Assembly: GCA_016708465.1 (NCBI GenBank)
Contig: JADJFT010000008.1
Span: 1-64,000 of the forward strand
Length of the DNA stretch: 64,000 bases
Direction of reading: 5' to 3'
DNA from: Rhodanobacteraceae bacterium
GTDB taxonomy: Bacteria; Pseudomonadota; Gammaproteobacteria; Xanthomonadales; Ahniellaceae
Shown here: one piece after another, positions 1 to 9,358 of the stretch
How positions within the stretch are numbered: the stretch's first letter is position 1
Layout: each line of letters begins with the position of its first letter
Position numbers and translations under genes: made by a program
The notes under the pieces: model-generated
The model's input: only the letters and a program-made list of their open reading frames with translations
Told to the model about the DNA's origin: nothing
Databases searched by the model: none

Positions 1-511
1 GGCGCTGCCGCTCAGGGCGATCTGATTTCCGAATCCGCTGATCGCCAGGCCGCGAATCGTGCTGGCACCCTGGTTGTAGAAGTTCAACGAGGTTTCCAGA
101 CCGGACTGTGCGTTCGCGCCAGTTGCGACGGCGCGCAACTCGATCTTCAAGCTGCCGTTGAGTCCACCATCATCTGGAGTGTTCGTGTTGGCGACAGCGC
201 CAGCCTGCGAATAGCCATCGATCACGACCGGGGCCTCGAAGGCTGGCAGCGATGTCGCATCGACGGATATCTGCCAATGCGCGGTGGCGGCTTGATAGCT
301 TGGATCGGACTCCGGGAATCGCGAAATGAATCGTGTCTTCGATCGAGGACAGGTTGGCCTTTTCGATCGCGCCGCGCAACGAGCAATCAGCGCTGATCCC
401 ATCGTCGCAATCAGACAATGCGAGGTCGCTACCGGTATCGACGATCAAGGTGGCGGCGGGAACGGCAGCCGAAGTGGCGACCAACAGGACGAACAAAGTG
501 ATGCGGAACAT
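1..511 (-). CDS. Secreted CSLREA-domain protein, N-terminal part, frameshifted and cut by the window edge
   Basis: The protein starts with a clear signal peptide (MFRITLFVLLVATSAAVPAA) and continues into a CSLREA-type domain: the motif CSLRGAIEKAN lies near residue 43. CSLREA domains occur near the N-terminus of extracellular, often beta-helical, proteins. The frame breaks near 317, at a CCC run. Removing one C restores a continuous product that reads through position 1 with segments such as VVIDGYSQAG and TSLNFYNQGASTIRGLAISG, typical of parallel beta-helix coils. The remainder lies outside the window. It is the first of three secreted repeat-type proteins on this strand. Its cargo or target is unknown. 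The domain assignment is fairly secure; the function is not. Confidence 0.7.
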
Positions 512-583
512 TCAATTCTCCAAAATCATTTCGAATGACGCGACGCCGGGGCACAACCGACATCGCATTTGCGCAAGATCGCT

Positions 584-1112
584 CTATTCGCGATAGGAGA
601 AACGGCCATCGCTGATCTGCATGATCACGTCGTCGTTGCCGGTCAGGCTGCCGCTGAACGTGGCTTCGAGATGCGCCGGGTTGGTCTGCGCCACACTCAC
701 CTCGACGATCAGGTCGTAGCCCATCATGCTGCCGCTGATGAATCGTTCCGGCGAGTAGTTCGTCAATTGCGCGACGCTGCCGGCCGGATTGCCGTTGCGA
801 ATCACGTAATGACCCGGGCCATTGATGCCGAACAAGTTGATGTTCATGGTTTGTTCGTTGCGGTCCTTCGCACCGCGCGCACCGGCGATCAGCAAGGCGC
901 GTTCATAGCCCGGTGGATGGAACGCCCCGAATAGTCCGTGATCTGCGGTCCATTCGATTCCATCGATGTACATCGACAAATGATTCGAAGCAGTGGATGC
1001 AACGACCGCCGGTGTGCTGGTGTTGGTCGCCGGCACCGGTGATTCACCTGCAGCCGCCCAGCATCAGCGCGGTCAACGCCGCGAGGCAAAACATGGATAT
1101 GGACTTGGACAT
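584..1112 (-). CDS. Small lipoprotein, frameshifted just after the lipobox
   Basis: From the ATG at 1112 a short lipoprotein signal is read, ending in LMLGGC, a good lipobox, at residues 17-21. Directly after this the frame reaches a stop; dropping one base near 1049 joins it to a long frame that starts GESPVPATNTSTP and runs to 584. The mature part (about 155 residues) contains SMYIDGIEW, INLFGINGPGHYVIRNG and a C-terminal half rich in beta-type sequence, ending SDGRFSYRE. I do not recognise a named family. The start is 11 bases downstream of the end of the preceding beta-helix gene, with a GGGAG stretch upstream, so the two are probably cotranscribed. Confidence 0.6.
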
Positions 1113-1123
1113 GGACGCTCCCA

Positions 1124-3154
1124 TTACGATTCGCCGGATTCGAAGCCGTCGCGGAACAGGATCAAGATCGCCGCAGGTTCATCGGGTTGGCGTTCGACCG
1201 CGCCGCTGTCGCAACGCGCGTCGTTGTCGCCATCCCAGTCGACCGGGACGGCGTAGCCACGGGCGTCGGTATCGCGTCCTACCGGACAGTCGACATGGTC
1301 GATCAGCGCGCTGGCCGGTTGTGGCACGAGAACTTGAAGTCGCCCGAGGGCGTTGCTGAGATTGCTCAGACCAAGTTCTGCTCGGGTCGTGACGGTCACG
1401 TCATTGGCGAGCGCCGGCTGGCAGGACGCCGGCATGAAGTTGCCATCGGCCGACAGGATCGGTGAGTTGTTGACGCAACTCGGCTCGTGCGCTCCCAGCA
1501 CGATGTTGTTGCGCAGGGTGATGCTGGTGCTGGGTCCACCGGCATACAGCGAGGAACCGGTGTCGGCGTGGCCATCGACCAGGGTGCTGTGCGACATTGA
1601 GAGCTGGGTCGGCAAGGTGCCGACGCTTCCGCTTGATTCCGCTGCGATGTCGGCCCCGTAACCACCGACATCGGTGGCCCGATTGCCGCTGAAGCTCAGA
1701 TTGCTGAACTGGATCGAACCATTGTCCTGCAAGTACAACGCGCCTCCGGCAGCGGCGGCAATATTGTCGATGAAGCTGGCTTTGGTCAGTGGTGCGATGA
1801 AGCCTTGCGACAGGATTGCGCCGCCGATCGGCGCGGCATTGCGCAGGAAGTTTACCTGGTTGAGCAGGGGCAGGGCGTCGACGGAATGGATCGCACCGCC
1901 AAATTCGCTGGCATTGTTGCCGACGAATTCGGTACGAGTGATTTCGGCAAAGCCAACCAGCATCGGCTCATCGGACTTGAACGAAGGTGCCAACGACATC
2001 GCTCCGCCACGCACAGCGCTGTTGTCGTCGAACACGCTGTCGAACAAATGCAATTGGCCTCTGCTCCAGATTCCGCCACCCTGCCCAGCATGATTGCCGG
2101 CGATGCGCGCGTCGACCAGGTGCAGCATGCCGTACTGGCCACCCATCGGAGGTAGTAGGCCGAAGACCGCCGCAGCACCGCCGACAAAGGTTGCTTCGTT
2201 GGCCTCGAACACGGCATTGTTCAAGATCGCAGCGCAGCCCACGGTTACCGGTTGACCATTGCCGGTCATGACACAGCTGACATGCAGGCCGGCACCGTAG
2301 TTCGCGTGATTGCGGGTGAAGCGAACGTCGCTACCGATTAGCGCGGCTTGGTCAACCATGGCGACACCACCGCCGAGGTCGGTAGCGGTGTTCGCGTCGA
2401 ACCAGACGCGCTGTGCGGACGCGAATTCGGCCCCTCTACCACGCAACAACAAGGCGCCGCCGCGATGCGCGAGATTGCCATTGAAGTTCACGTCGACTAA
2501 TGAAAGGTCGGCAAACCATTGCTCGATGGCACCTCCTTCGCCGCCATCGGCCGTGTTGTACCAAAATGCGCTGTCGATCACGGCGAGTGCGCCGTTGCTG
2601 GCGATTGCACCGCCGTTTGCGGCGAAATTATCAATGAAGCTGCTGTTCTCCACGCGCAGACTCGCGCCAGCTTCAACATGCACGCCGCCGCCAGAGAGGG
2701 TTGCGGACGATTCACTGATCACCAAATTGGCGAGCACAACGGCGACGCCAGAAGCGATGTTGATGGCGCCGCCATTGCCGCCGACCGCGCGGCCGTGAGC
2801 CAAGTCGATGCCTCGGATCTCGACGCGACTCTCCGCGCCCGAGATTGCGAAATGCCCGGTGGAATTCTGACCATCAAGCTGGATTTTTCCAGCGCCATCG
2901 ACGATGGTCGCGCCGGTCAGGGACTTGCGGTTGGAAATCGGAATGACCTTCAGACTTGGGCCGCAGTTGAAAGTGAGCGTGCCGCCGGGGAAATTCGCGC
3001 CCGGATACAGTTGCCCCAGCGCGACGTCGAGTGCGGCTTCGTCGCAGGTGGACACACCGGTGCCAACGACGGCGTCATCCGCGTGCACCGTTGCAACACC
3101 GGTCACAAACAGGACGATGGCGAGCGGGATGCGCCGGATCAGGGGTGTGTGCAT
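1124..3154 (-). CDS. Secreted polymorphic-membrane-protein-like beta-helix protein with GFE tail
   Basis: Intact 676-residue product. Start chosen at 3154 because a signal peptide follows directly (MHTPLIRRIPLAIVLFVTGV, then ATVHA). The body consists of about twenty degenerate coils with GGA(I/L) and N-x-A motifs (for example GNGGAINIASG, NGGAIASNGAL, GEGGAIEQW, FGGAIHSVDA). This is the pattern of Chlamydia Pmp/right-handed beta-helix proteins. Near the C-terminus is a Cys-containing segment (VDCPVGRDTDARGYAV) and the protein ends ILFRDGFESGES. The LFRxGFE tail is shared with the next gene upstream, suggesting a common C-terminal signal. It is probably exported; ligand unknown. It is followed 11 bases later by the lipoprotein gene. 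Confidence 0.75.
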   Translation of the reverse strand: MHTPLIRRIPLAIVLFVTGVATVHADDAVVGTGVSTCDEAALDVALGQLYPGANFPGGTLTFNCGPSLKVIPISNRKSLTGATIVDGAGKIQLDGQNSTGHFAISGAESRVEIRGIDLAHGRAVGGNGGAINIASGVAVVLANLVISESSATLSGGGVHVEAGASLRVENSSFIDNFAANGGAIASNGALAVIDSAFWYNTADGGEGGAIEQWFADLSLVDVNFNGNLAHRGGALLLRGRGAEFASAQRVWFDANTATDLGGGVAMVDQAALIGSDVRFTRNHANYGAGLHVSCVMTGNGQPVTVGCAAILNNAVFEANEATFVGGAAAVFGLLPPMGGQYGMLHLVDARIAGNHAGQGGGIWSRGQLHLFDSVFDDNSAVRGGAMSLAPSFKSDEPMLVGFAEITRTEFVGNNASEFGGAIHSVDALPLLNQVNFLRNAAPIGGAILSQGFIAPLTKASFIDNIAAAAGGALYLQDNGSIQFSNLSFSGNRATDVGGYGADIAAESSGSVGTLPTQLSMSHSTLVDGHADTGSSLYAGGPSTSITLRNNIVLGAHEPSCVNNSPILSADGNFMPASCQPALANDVTVTTRAELGLSNLSNALGRLQVLVPQPASALIDHVDCPVGRDTDARGYAVPVDWDGDNDARCDSGAVERQPDEPAAILILFRDGFESGES

Positions 3155-3319
3155 GTCATGGATTCTCGAAATCGTTGTGGAATGGAAGATCGGGCATTGC
3201 GGTCGTCGAGCCACGATGTGGGTCGAAGGGGCTGTGGCGCTGGCCGCCGTTGCCAGCACATACGCCCTTTCCGCCAAAACCTGACATGCGATCCGTCATG
3301 GCCGCGCCTGCCGCTTCCT

Positions 3320-4750
3320 TTATTCGAAGCCATTCCTGAAGAGTTGCGCGAGATCCAGTTCGTCTGCGCCAATATCAGGCGCAGCACTGCGCGCCTCGGC
3401 GTCCACGTCGTCGGTTACTTCGGCGAGCGGCGTGCCGGCGTCGATCAGTGGGCTACCGGCGAGCAGATGGCCGTTGGTGGCGAGCACGATCGGCATCTCC
3501 AGGCTGGCAGCGTCGCTCGATTCCGCCGCTTTCCAGGCGGTGAAATTGCCGCCGTCGTCGATTGCGCTGCCCGGGCGGGTGTCGAAGAAGTTGCAGGTGC
3601 CGCCGATGTTCTCGAAGCGGTTGAAGTTGCTGCCGGGGTTGCCAAGCAAGCCGTACAAGCCGGTCGGTTCAATCTCGTCGGCCCAGCGGATGCCGATGCA
3701 ATCGCCGCCATCCTGGCGGATCACGTTGTTGAGGATGCGCGGGTTGACGCTCGCGGGACGGCCGGCGATCGGGTCGTAATCTTGCAGCGTCACGCCGAAG
3801 TAAATGGCGGCGTGGAAACTATTTGCGGTGCGCGACAGCGTGTTGTTGGCGATCAAGGCGTCCTGCGCCGCGTACAAGCCGATGCCGGCCCAGGCGGTGT
3901 CGCTGACGATATTGTTCCGCACGATGCCGCGAATGGCCTCGTAGTACTGAGGATTGGCAATGGTGTCGAAGTATTCCGGGCTGGTGTCGAAGCCGACCAG
4001 AATGCCGGCCGCGCCGGTGCGCTCGATGACATTGCGTTCGATCACGACGTCGCTGGCGCCGCCCTTGAAATACACGCCGGTGGTGGCGGTGTCGTGGATG
4101 TGGCTGTCCTGTACCTTCATGCGCGAGCCGTTGACGTTGTCGATGCCTTCGGCGTTCTTGTCCTCGGCCGGCGTTCCCGGCGGATAGCGACGGCCGGAGT
4201 CGCGGATTTCGCAGCGTCGGATGGTGACGTCGTTTGACTTCGGCGTGATCTTGATCGCATCGCGCCCGCTGTCATGAATCAAGCAGTCTTCGATCACGAT
4301 GTTCGATGCGCCGCTGCCACCCGGGTTGCCGGAGGAGTCCCAATCGGTTTGAAGAAATAGCGCGTAGTAGTAGCCGCCCGATAGTTCAAGGTTACTGATG
4401 CGGCTGCCGCTCGCTTCCGGGTCGATCTGCACCGTCACGGTGTCGACCGCATTGATATCGCAGTGGATGTGTGCACGTTCGCCGGCCGGAGAGCGCAGCG
4501 TCAACGGCATGCGCAAGCGCACCTCGCATTCGTTGTAGATGGCGTTGCCGGCGGGTGCGCGCAGGTTGATCACATCACCCGGATGGGTCAACGCGAGTGC
4601 CGGTGACAGCACGTGGCCCAGGGTGCGGAACGGCATTGCGGCACTGCCGCTGCCGGTGCTGTCGCTTCCCAGCGTGGATACAAACCACTCGGCCGCGTGG
4701 ACGGGGCCGAGTGGCGCCAGTGCCAGCAAGCAAATACGCGCGAATTTCAT
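3320..4750 (-). CDS. Secreted right-handed beta-helix protein with GFE tail
   Basis: Intact 476-residue product with a signal peptide (MKFARICLLALAPLGPVHA, cleavage near residue 20). The mature protein begins with the EWFVSTLGSDSTGSG type of start seen in secreted DUF1565/beta-helix proteins. It then shows parallel beta-helix coils: NIVIEDCLIHDSGRDAIKI, VTIRRCEIRDSG, VVIERNVIERTGAAGI, IVRNNIVSDTAWAGI. The C-terminal part (SPLIDAGTPL and APDIGADEL) is common in such proteins. It ends LDLAQLFRNGFE, the same short tag as in the neighbouring gene. Such folds often bind or cleave polysaccharides, but I see no catalytic residues that would assign an activity. The gene is divergent from the ECF sigma gene at 4835, with 84 bases between them. 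Confidence 0.75.
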   Translation of the reverse strand: MKFARICLLALAPLGPVHAAEWFVSTLGSDSTGSGSAAMPFRTLGHVLSPALALTHPGDVINLRAPAGNAIYNECEVRLRMPLTLRSPAGERAHIHCDINAVDTVTVQIDPEASGSRISNLELSGGYYYALFLQTDWDSSGNPGGSGASNIVIEDCLIHDSGRDAIKITPKSNDVTIRRCEIRDSGRRYPPGTPAEDKNAEGIDNVNGSRMKVQDSHIHDTATTGVYFKGGASDVVIERNVIERTGAAGILVGFDTSPEYFDTIANPQYYEAIRGIVRNNIVSDTAWAGIGLYAAQDALIANNTLSRTANSFHAAIYFGVTLQDYDPIAGRPASVNPRILNNVIRQDGGDCIGIRWADEIEPTGLYGLLGNPGSNFNRFENIGGTCNFFDTRPGSAIDDGGNFTAWKAAESSDAASLEMPIVLATNGHLLAGSPLIDAGTPLAEVTDDVDAEARSAAPDIGADELDLAQLFRNGFE

Positions 4751-4834
4751 GGCGGCAGACCCTTCTCACACTGTGCTGTTTTCCTACCTACGCCGAACGT
4801 GGGCTCGACCTGACACGCGGCTACACTCGCGCCC

Positions 4835-5392
4835 ATGAGTACGGGTGAGGTCACCGAACTGGTCCAGCGTTGGCGTGATGGCGATGAACACGCCTTGTCG
4901 ACGCTGTTGCCGTTGGTCTACGCCGATCTGCGCCGTATTGCCGCGCAGCAATTGCGCTCGAACGTTGGCCACGAAACGCTGCAGCCGACGGCACTGGTCA
5001 ACGACCTATTTGTGCGCCTGCTGGGTGCGCAACGGCTCGATATTTCCGACCGCAAGCATTTCTTCACCACGGCGGCAAAGCTGATGCGTCAGGTGCTGGT
5101 CGATCGCGCCCGCGCCAAGTCGCGCGACAAGCGTGGCGGTGATTGGCAACGCGTCGACATGCTCGAATTGGCTGCCCTGCCGATTGATGTGAACACTGAT
5201 CTCCCTGCGCTTGATGAGGCCTTGCGCACGCTTGCTGCGTTGGACCCGCGTGTCGCCGAGGTGGTTGAGCTGCGCTACTTTGCTGGCTTGGAAGTGAGCG
5301 AAGTCGCGCAGTTGCTAGGCTTGGAAGAGCGCACCGTGTATCGCGACTGGGCGATGGCGCGGTCGTGGTTGCGACAGCGATTGTCGATATGA
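4835..5392 (+). CDS. ECF-type RNA polymerase sigma factor (Sigma70_ECF family, ECF43-like)
   Basis: A 185-residue protein with sigma region 2 (about residues 5-85) and region 4 (about 125-182; AEVVELRYFAGLEVSEVAQL followed by a helix-turn-helix with ERTVYRDWAMAR). At the position where ordinary ECF factors carry an acidic DAED-type motif in region 2.2, this one has LQPTALVNDLFVRLL, with threonines at 48 and 52. That is the hallmark of the ECF43 group, whose member EcfP of Vibrio parahaemolyticus is activated by threonine phosphorylation by the kinase PknT. A Ser/Thr kinase gene follows after 42 bases here. Family membership is clear; the phospho-control is inferred from motif and neighbour. 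Confidence 0.85.
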   Translation: MSTGEVTELVQRWRDGDEHALSTLLPLVYADLRRIAAQQLRSNVGHETLQPTALVNDLFVRLLGAQRLDISDRKHFFTTAAKLMRQVLVDRARAKSRDKRGGDWQRVDMLELAALPIDVNTDLPALDEALRTLAALDPRVAEVVELRYFAGLEVSEVAQLLGLEERTVYRDWAMARSWLRQRLSI

Positions 5393-5434
5393 GTGCTGTC
5401 AGTTGTAGCGTGCCAAGTGCGTAAGCAGGAAAGT

Positions 5435-7713
5435 ATGCACAAGATGTCCACGACCGCTGCAGAATTTGCTGCCGCCCGCACCGAATTCCATCGCCTTGTC
5501 GAACTCGATGCGGAAGCGCGCGAGAACGCCTTGGCGGATTTGGCGCAGGCCGATGCTGTCTTGGCGGACGCGGTGCGTGAACTGTTTGGCCGCTTCGATG
5601 AGCGCGATCTGGTGCCGCCGCCGGAGATCATTACGCCCGAGCGGCTCGGGCCGTTCCGGCGCTGCGCCTGCTCGGTCGCGGTGGCATGGGTGAGGTCTAT
5701 GCCGGTGAGCGGGCCGATGGTGCTTTCGAACAACAAGTGGCATTGAAACTAATCCGTGCCAGTCACGCCGGGCTCGGGCTTGATGGCCGCTTCGCGCGCG
5801 AGCGCCAGATTCTGGCGCGACTGGAACATCCCCGCATCGCTCGGCTGATCGATGGCGGCACGAGCGCTTCCGGGCAGCCCTGGCTGGCGATGGAATTTGT
5901 CGATGGCCTCGATCTGACATCGTGGGTTGATGCGACGCGCGCGAACCTTGCGCGCCGCATCACGCTGTTTCTGCGCATTTGCGACGCAGTAGCGTTCGCA
6001 CATCGCGCACTGATTGTGCACTGCGACCTCAAACCGGCGAACGTGTTGGTGGATGCCGATGATGAACCGAAACTACTCGACTTCGGTATCGCCAAGCTGG
6101 TCGATGATGAATCTGCCGCGCTAACCCATACCGCTGCCGCCGGGTTGACCTTGCGTTATGCCGCACCCGAACAAGTGCTCGGCGACCGCACTTCCACCGC
6201 GACCGATGTCTATGCGCTCGGCGTCGTGCTGTTCGAACTGATCGCGCGGCGTTCGCCCTATGTCGCGGCAGATGATGACCGTGCGTCGTGGCGTGACTCG
6301 ATCCTGCGTGGCGAAACGCATGCGCTGGCGACGGTGCTCGATCGGTCCTTGCTGTCGGCTTCGGAGTGTCGCCGGGCCGCCCGTGAACTGGCACCGGTGG
6401 TGCGTAAGGCGATGGCGCTGTCGCCCAGTGACCGCTACAGCGGTGTTGCGGCGCTTGCCGAAGACCTGCAGGACTGGTGCGCTGGCCGGCCATTTCGCAG
6501 TGGCATCGGTAGCGTATCGGCGCGCGCCTGGTTGTTCCTCGGCCGCCATCGCTGGGCCGTCGTCGCGGGGATCATCGCCACGGCGGCGTTGTGTGTGGCC
6601 ACGGTCATCGCGCTGCAAGAAGCCGCCGAGGCCCGACATCAGGCGCGGGTCGCCAGCGCGAATGTCGATGCTTTGCTCGGCGTATTGTCGGCGGCAAACC
6701 CGATGCATTACGCCGGACGCGATCCGACCGCGAGTGAGTTCCTGGTCACGGCCGCCGCGCAAATTCGTCGCGATCATGCGCGCGATCCCGCGCTGGTGTT
6801 CCGCGCGCTCGGCGAAATCGGCCACGGACTCATCAATCTTGGCCATGCTGATCGCGCCGAGCCGGTATTGCTGGAGGCACTGGCGGCGGCCGACCGCGAT
6901 CCGTCGATCGGCGCCGTCGAGCGGCTCGGCTATCTGAAGCTGCTCGCACTGTCGTTCGATGGCGAGGATCGCGCGGAGTTGCCGCAGGTGCATGCCGTTG
7001 CAGATCGAATTGACGGCCTGGCGCGTGAGGTCGTGAATGCGCCGATCGCGGCGGATGCGTTGGCCAGTGTCGCGGCGATGCTGTCGCGCCTCGGCGATCA
7101 AGCGCGCGCCGCGGAACTCTTTGGACGGGCGGTTGCAGGTTTGAACTCTTCCGACATGCCGTCGGCAATGCGCGAAAACATCTGGCGGCAGAAGGGATGG
7201 GCCGCCTTGCGTTCCGGTGACGCCGGAACGGCAATGCGCGATTTCGTCGCCATGCGCGCCGTGATTGACGCAGCGCCGCAGGCCTTCGACCTGTTGCGTG
7301 TCGCTGAAGCCGATGGATTACTGGCGGAAGCCGCGGTCGATGTCGGAGATGGTGCGTTGGCTCTGCAATATTTGGCGCGAGCCGAACCGATCCTGCTGGC
7401 CGAATTTGGCACCACGCACCCGGAGCGACGTGTCATTGGCCTGACGCGCATCGCGGCGTTGTTGGCGAAGGGGGAAATCGACGCCGCGATGTTGGCATTT
7501 GGCATCATCGCAGCTTCGGATTTCCCACCGCCGACCGCCGTGGAACAGATCCGTATCGACCTGTTGTTCGGCGATTTGATGATTCAGTCACGGCGGTGTT
7601 CGGAAGCGGCGGCAATGCTCGCTACGCGGCTCGCGCAAGACCTGTCGGCGCAGCCACGCTTGCAACGCATGCAAGCGCGTGTGCTGGCCTCGCGCGAGCG
7701 CAATTGCGACTGA
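5435..7713 (+). CDS. Membrane Ser/Thr protein kinase with TPR-like C-terminal region, frameshifted near 5660
   Basis: Start chosen at 5435 (ATG after AGGAAAGT). A 75-residue helical N-terminus leads to the glycine loop LLGRGGMGEVYAG, reached only after adding one base near 5660. Then come the ATP-site lysine (QVALKLI), catalytic loop VHCDLKPANVL, DFGIAKL and the APE-type motif RYAAPEQ. The arginine of the HRD triad is cysteine, so this is a non-RD kinase, while the catalytic Asp is kept. One transmembrane helix follows near residue 370 (WAVVAGIIATAALCVATVIAL). After it comes an alpha-helical, Ala-rich region of about 360 residues resembling TPR arrays. The layout, with the upstream sigma gene, suggests the kinase controls that sigma factor. 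The extracytoplasmic part may sense the signal. Confidence 0.85.
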
Positions 7714-7814
7714 GTGGATCAGTCATGCGTCAGTGCATAACGCGATCTGCGTGCGGTTCGCTTAACGGCATGAGTCCGCTGCGTCCACTTCCCCGAAAAG
7801 AGGCTTCTTACTTT

Positions 7815-8434
7815 CTATTCTTTGAAGTCATCCAGCTCGGCCTGCGCCGCACGCAGCGCCGCGCCGGCCGAATCGTGCTCGAACTTGTGGTTGAAGCGAT
7901 AGCTCAGCCAGATCACGAGTGCACCGATGATCACGCTGACACCGAGGTTCCACCACAACGTTGCCGGTGAACTCAGCCAGACGTCGAGCCCAATTGCGCG
8001 CAATGCTATGAAGGCGAATGGAATCCAGACGATGAACCCGAGGAACAGTAGCGTGCGTTCACACATGGTGCGCAACTTGCGCAATGACTGCAATTCGTGT
8101 TGCACAATCAGCACCGGTGCGTTGTAGTCAATGCCTGCCAGCCGCACCAACTGCACTACCGAAACGCTGAGTAGGCCGATGCCATAGAGATGAATGATCG
8201 CGCCGTAAACGACCAGATGTGTCTGGCCGAGATGGGCGCACCAGTAGCTTCCGGCCCAGAGAACGATCAGCAATCCGAGCACGAGCTGCACGATCTGGCT
8301 GATCGACACCCAGCGCAGTCGCGAGCGCACCGTGTTCAATGCATCGCGGCGTTCGAGTCGATCTAGGTGCCGCGACTGCGTGGACAGACTTTTTCGATGC
8401 CGCTCCAGGCTTGCTGCAATTCATGCATATCCAT
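7815..8434 (-). CDS. Four-helix membrane protein linked to an ECF sigma factor, frameshifted near 8390
   Basis: The probable start is ATG 8434 (MDMHELQQAW), which overlaps the end of the sigma gene by 14 bases. After 15 codons the frame stops; adding one A to the AAAAA run near 8390 joins it to a frame reading SLSTQSRHLDRLERRDAL and then four hydrophobic segments (ISQIVQLVLGLLIVLWAG; VYGAIIHLYGIGLLSVSVVQL; LLFLGFIVWIPFAFIALRAIG; WWNLGVSVIIGALVIWL). A short charged tail follows. I know no named family. Its position behind an ECF sigma gene suggests a membrane partner, possibly an anti-sigma-like regulator, but no zinc-binding anti-sigma motif is visible. Confidence 0.6.
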
Positions 8435-8984
8435 GCTGTGCTCCTTGTTCGTGGTTGCCTGTGTGCAGGCGAAGTTGTTGGCGGATGCGGGTGAGGCGCG
8501 TCGCTGCGTTACTTTCGGAGATACCAAGCACTTCGCCGGTCTCGCGATGGCTGCAGCCTTCAAGGTGCAGCAGCAGCAATGCGCGATCGATGCGGCCGAG
8601 CGATTGCATCGCGCGCTGCACGATTGCCATTTGCTCGCCGTCGATCGCATCGACATCACCGCAGCCGACCAGATGTTCGTGTTCCTCGCCAAGCGGTTCG
8701 TCGCCCCTGCGCTGCTGTGCACTGCGTCGATGCGAGATAGCGACGTTCAGCGCGACGCGATACATCCAGGTCGGAAATGGCCGGCTACGGTCGTACGATG
8801 GCCATGCACGCCACAATTGCAGCGCGATGTCCTGTGCCAGATCAGCACGGTCATCGCGGTCGCAGCAGTAGCTGGCAGCGACCTTCATCACGATGCCGCG
8901 ATGCTGGGCGAGCAGTTTCTGGAAGGTGTTGGCATCGGCCGAGGCGGGGTTGCGGGTCACAGGCGTCTCAACGGTGGTGTTCAT
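8421..8984 (-). CDS. ECF RNA polymerase sigma factor, RpoE-like
   Basis: A 187-residue sigma factor if started at ATG 8984 (MNTTVETPVT). Region 2 is visible around residues 20-90: LLAQHRGIVMKVAASYC, then DDRADLAQDIALQLWRAW, which keeps the acidic region-2.2 motif that the ECF factor at 4835 lacks, and FPTWMYRVALNVA. Region 4 lies around residues 120-175, with LGRIDRALLLLHLEGCSHRE and the helix-turn-helix VLGISESNAATRLTRIR. It overlaps the downstream membrane-protein gene, so the two are coupled. The regulon is unknown. Upstream, 8985-9358 should hold its promoter; I could not pick out boxes with confidence. Confidence 0.85.
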   Translation of the reverse strand: MNTTVETPVTRNPASADANTFQKLLAQHRGIVMKVAASYCCDRDDRADLAQDIALQLWRAWPSYDRSRPFPTWMYRVALNVAISHRRSAQQRRGDEPLGEEHEHLVGCGDVDAIDGEQMAIVQRAMQSLGRIDRALLLLHLEGCSHRETGEVLGISESNAATRLTRIRQQLRLHTGNHEQGAQHGYA

Positions 8985-9358
8985 GACAGGATGATTCGCG
9001 GCGAGGCGAAAAACATCACAGTCTTCGGCGTCTGTTGCAGCCGACGGCACGCAGTCCGTGAACTTCGCCTTGAGTCATCGCCATCAAGGCACGGTAGCGT
9101 GCTTTTTCCTCAGTCTTACCGCCGATGACTGCGAGAACGGATGACTCGGCGAACAGCGCCAGAACTTCACGCAGTTGATGCGCGCGTCGGCGGCCGCGGC
9201 GGTTGCAGTTCATGCAAGCACGGCTGGCGACATTGCGCGCACACCATTGCGGCTGAGATCGATCGTGGCCGACACGCGCTACGGCTTTGGCAAAGTCGTG
9301 TGCTCCAGCGGCTGCGCCCAGTCGTCCGGGCCTGCCAAAGCGAATATGCTGGACGATG
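8985..9358. other. 374-base stretch with no convincing gene
   Basis: This lies between the divergent sigma factor (minus) and the TrmY-like gene (plus). Several open frames cross it, including a minus-strand one that reads HQLREVLALFAESSVLAVIGG. None has a recognisable domain or a clear ribosome-binding site, and all overlap one another. It probably contains both promoters. I see no tRNA and no strong terminator hairpin. Confidence 0.4.

Noticed and set aside
1124..3154. GGA(I/L)-type repeats as a possible tandem DNA repeat or CRISPR-like array
   Set aside because: The periodicity is at protein level only; codons differ between copies and there are no identical repeats or spacers.
2519..4237. 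A 572-residue open frame on the plus strand
   Set aside because: It lies opposite two intact beta-helix genes with signal peptides, has low-complexity Ala/Arg/Asp-rich composition and no recognisable domain. It is an antisense shadow of GC-rich coding DNA.
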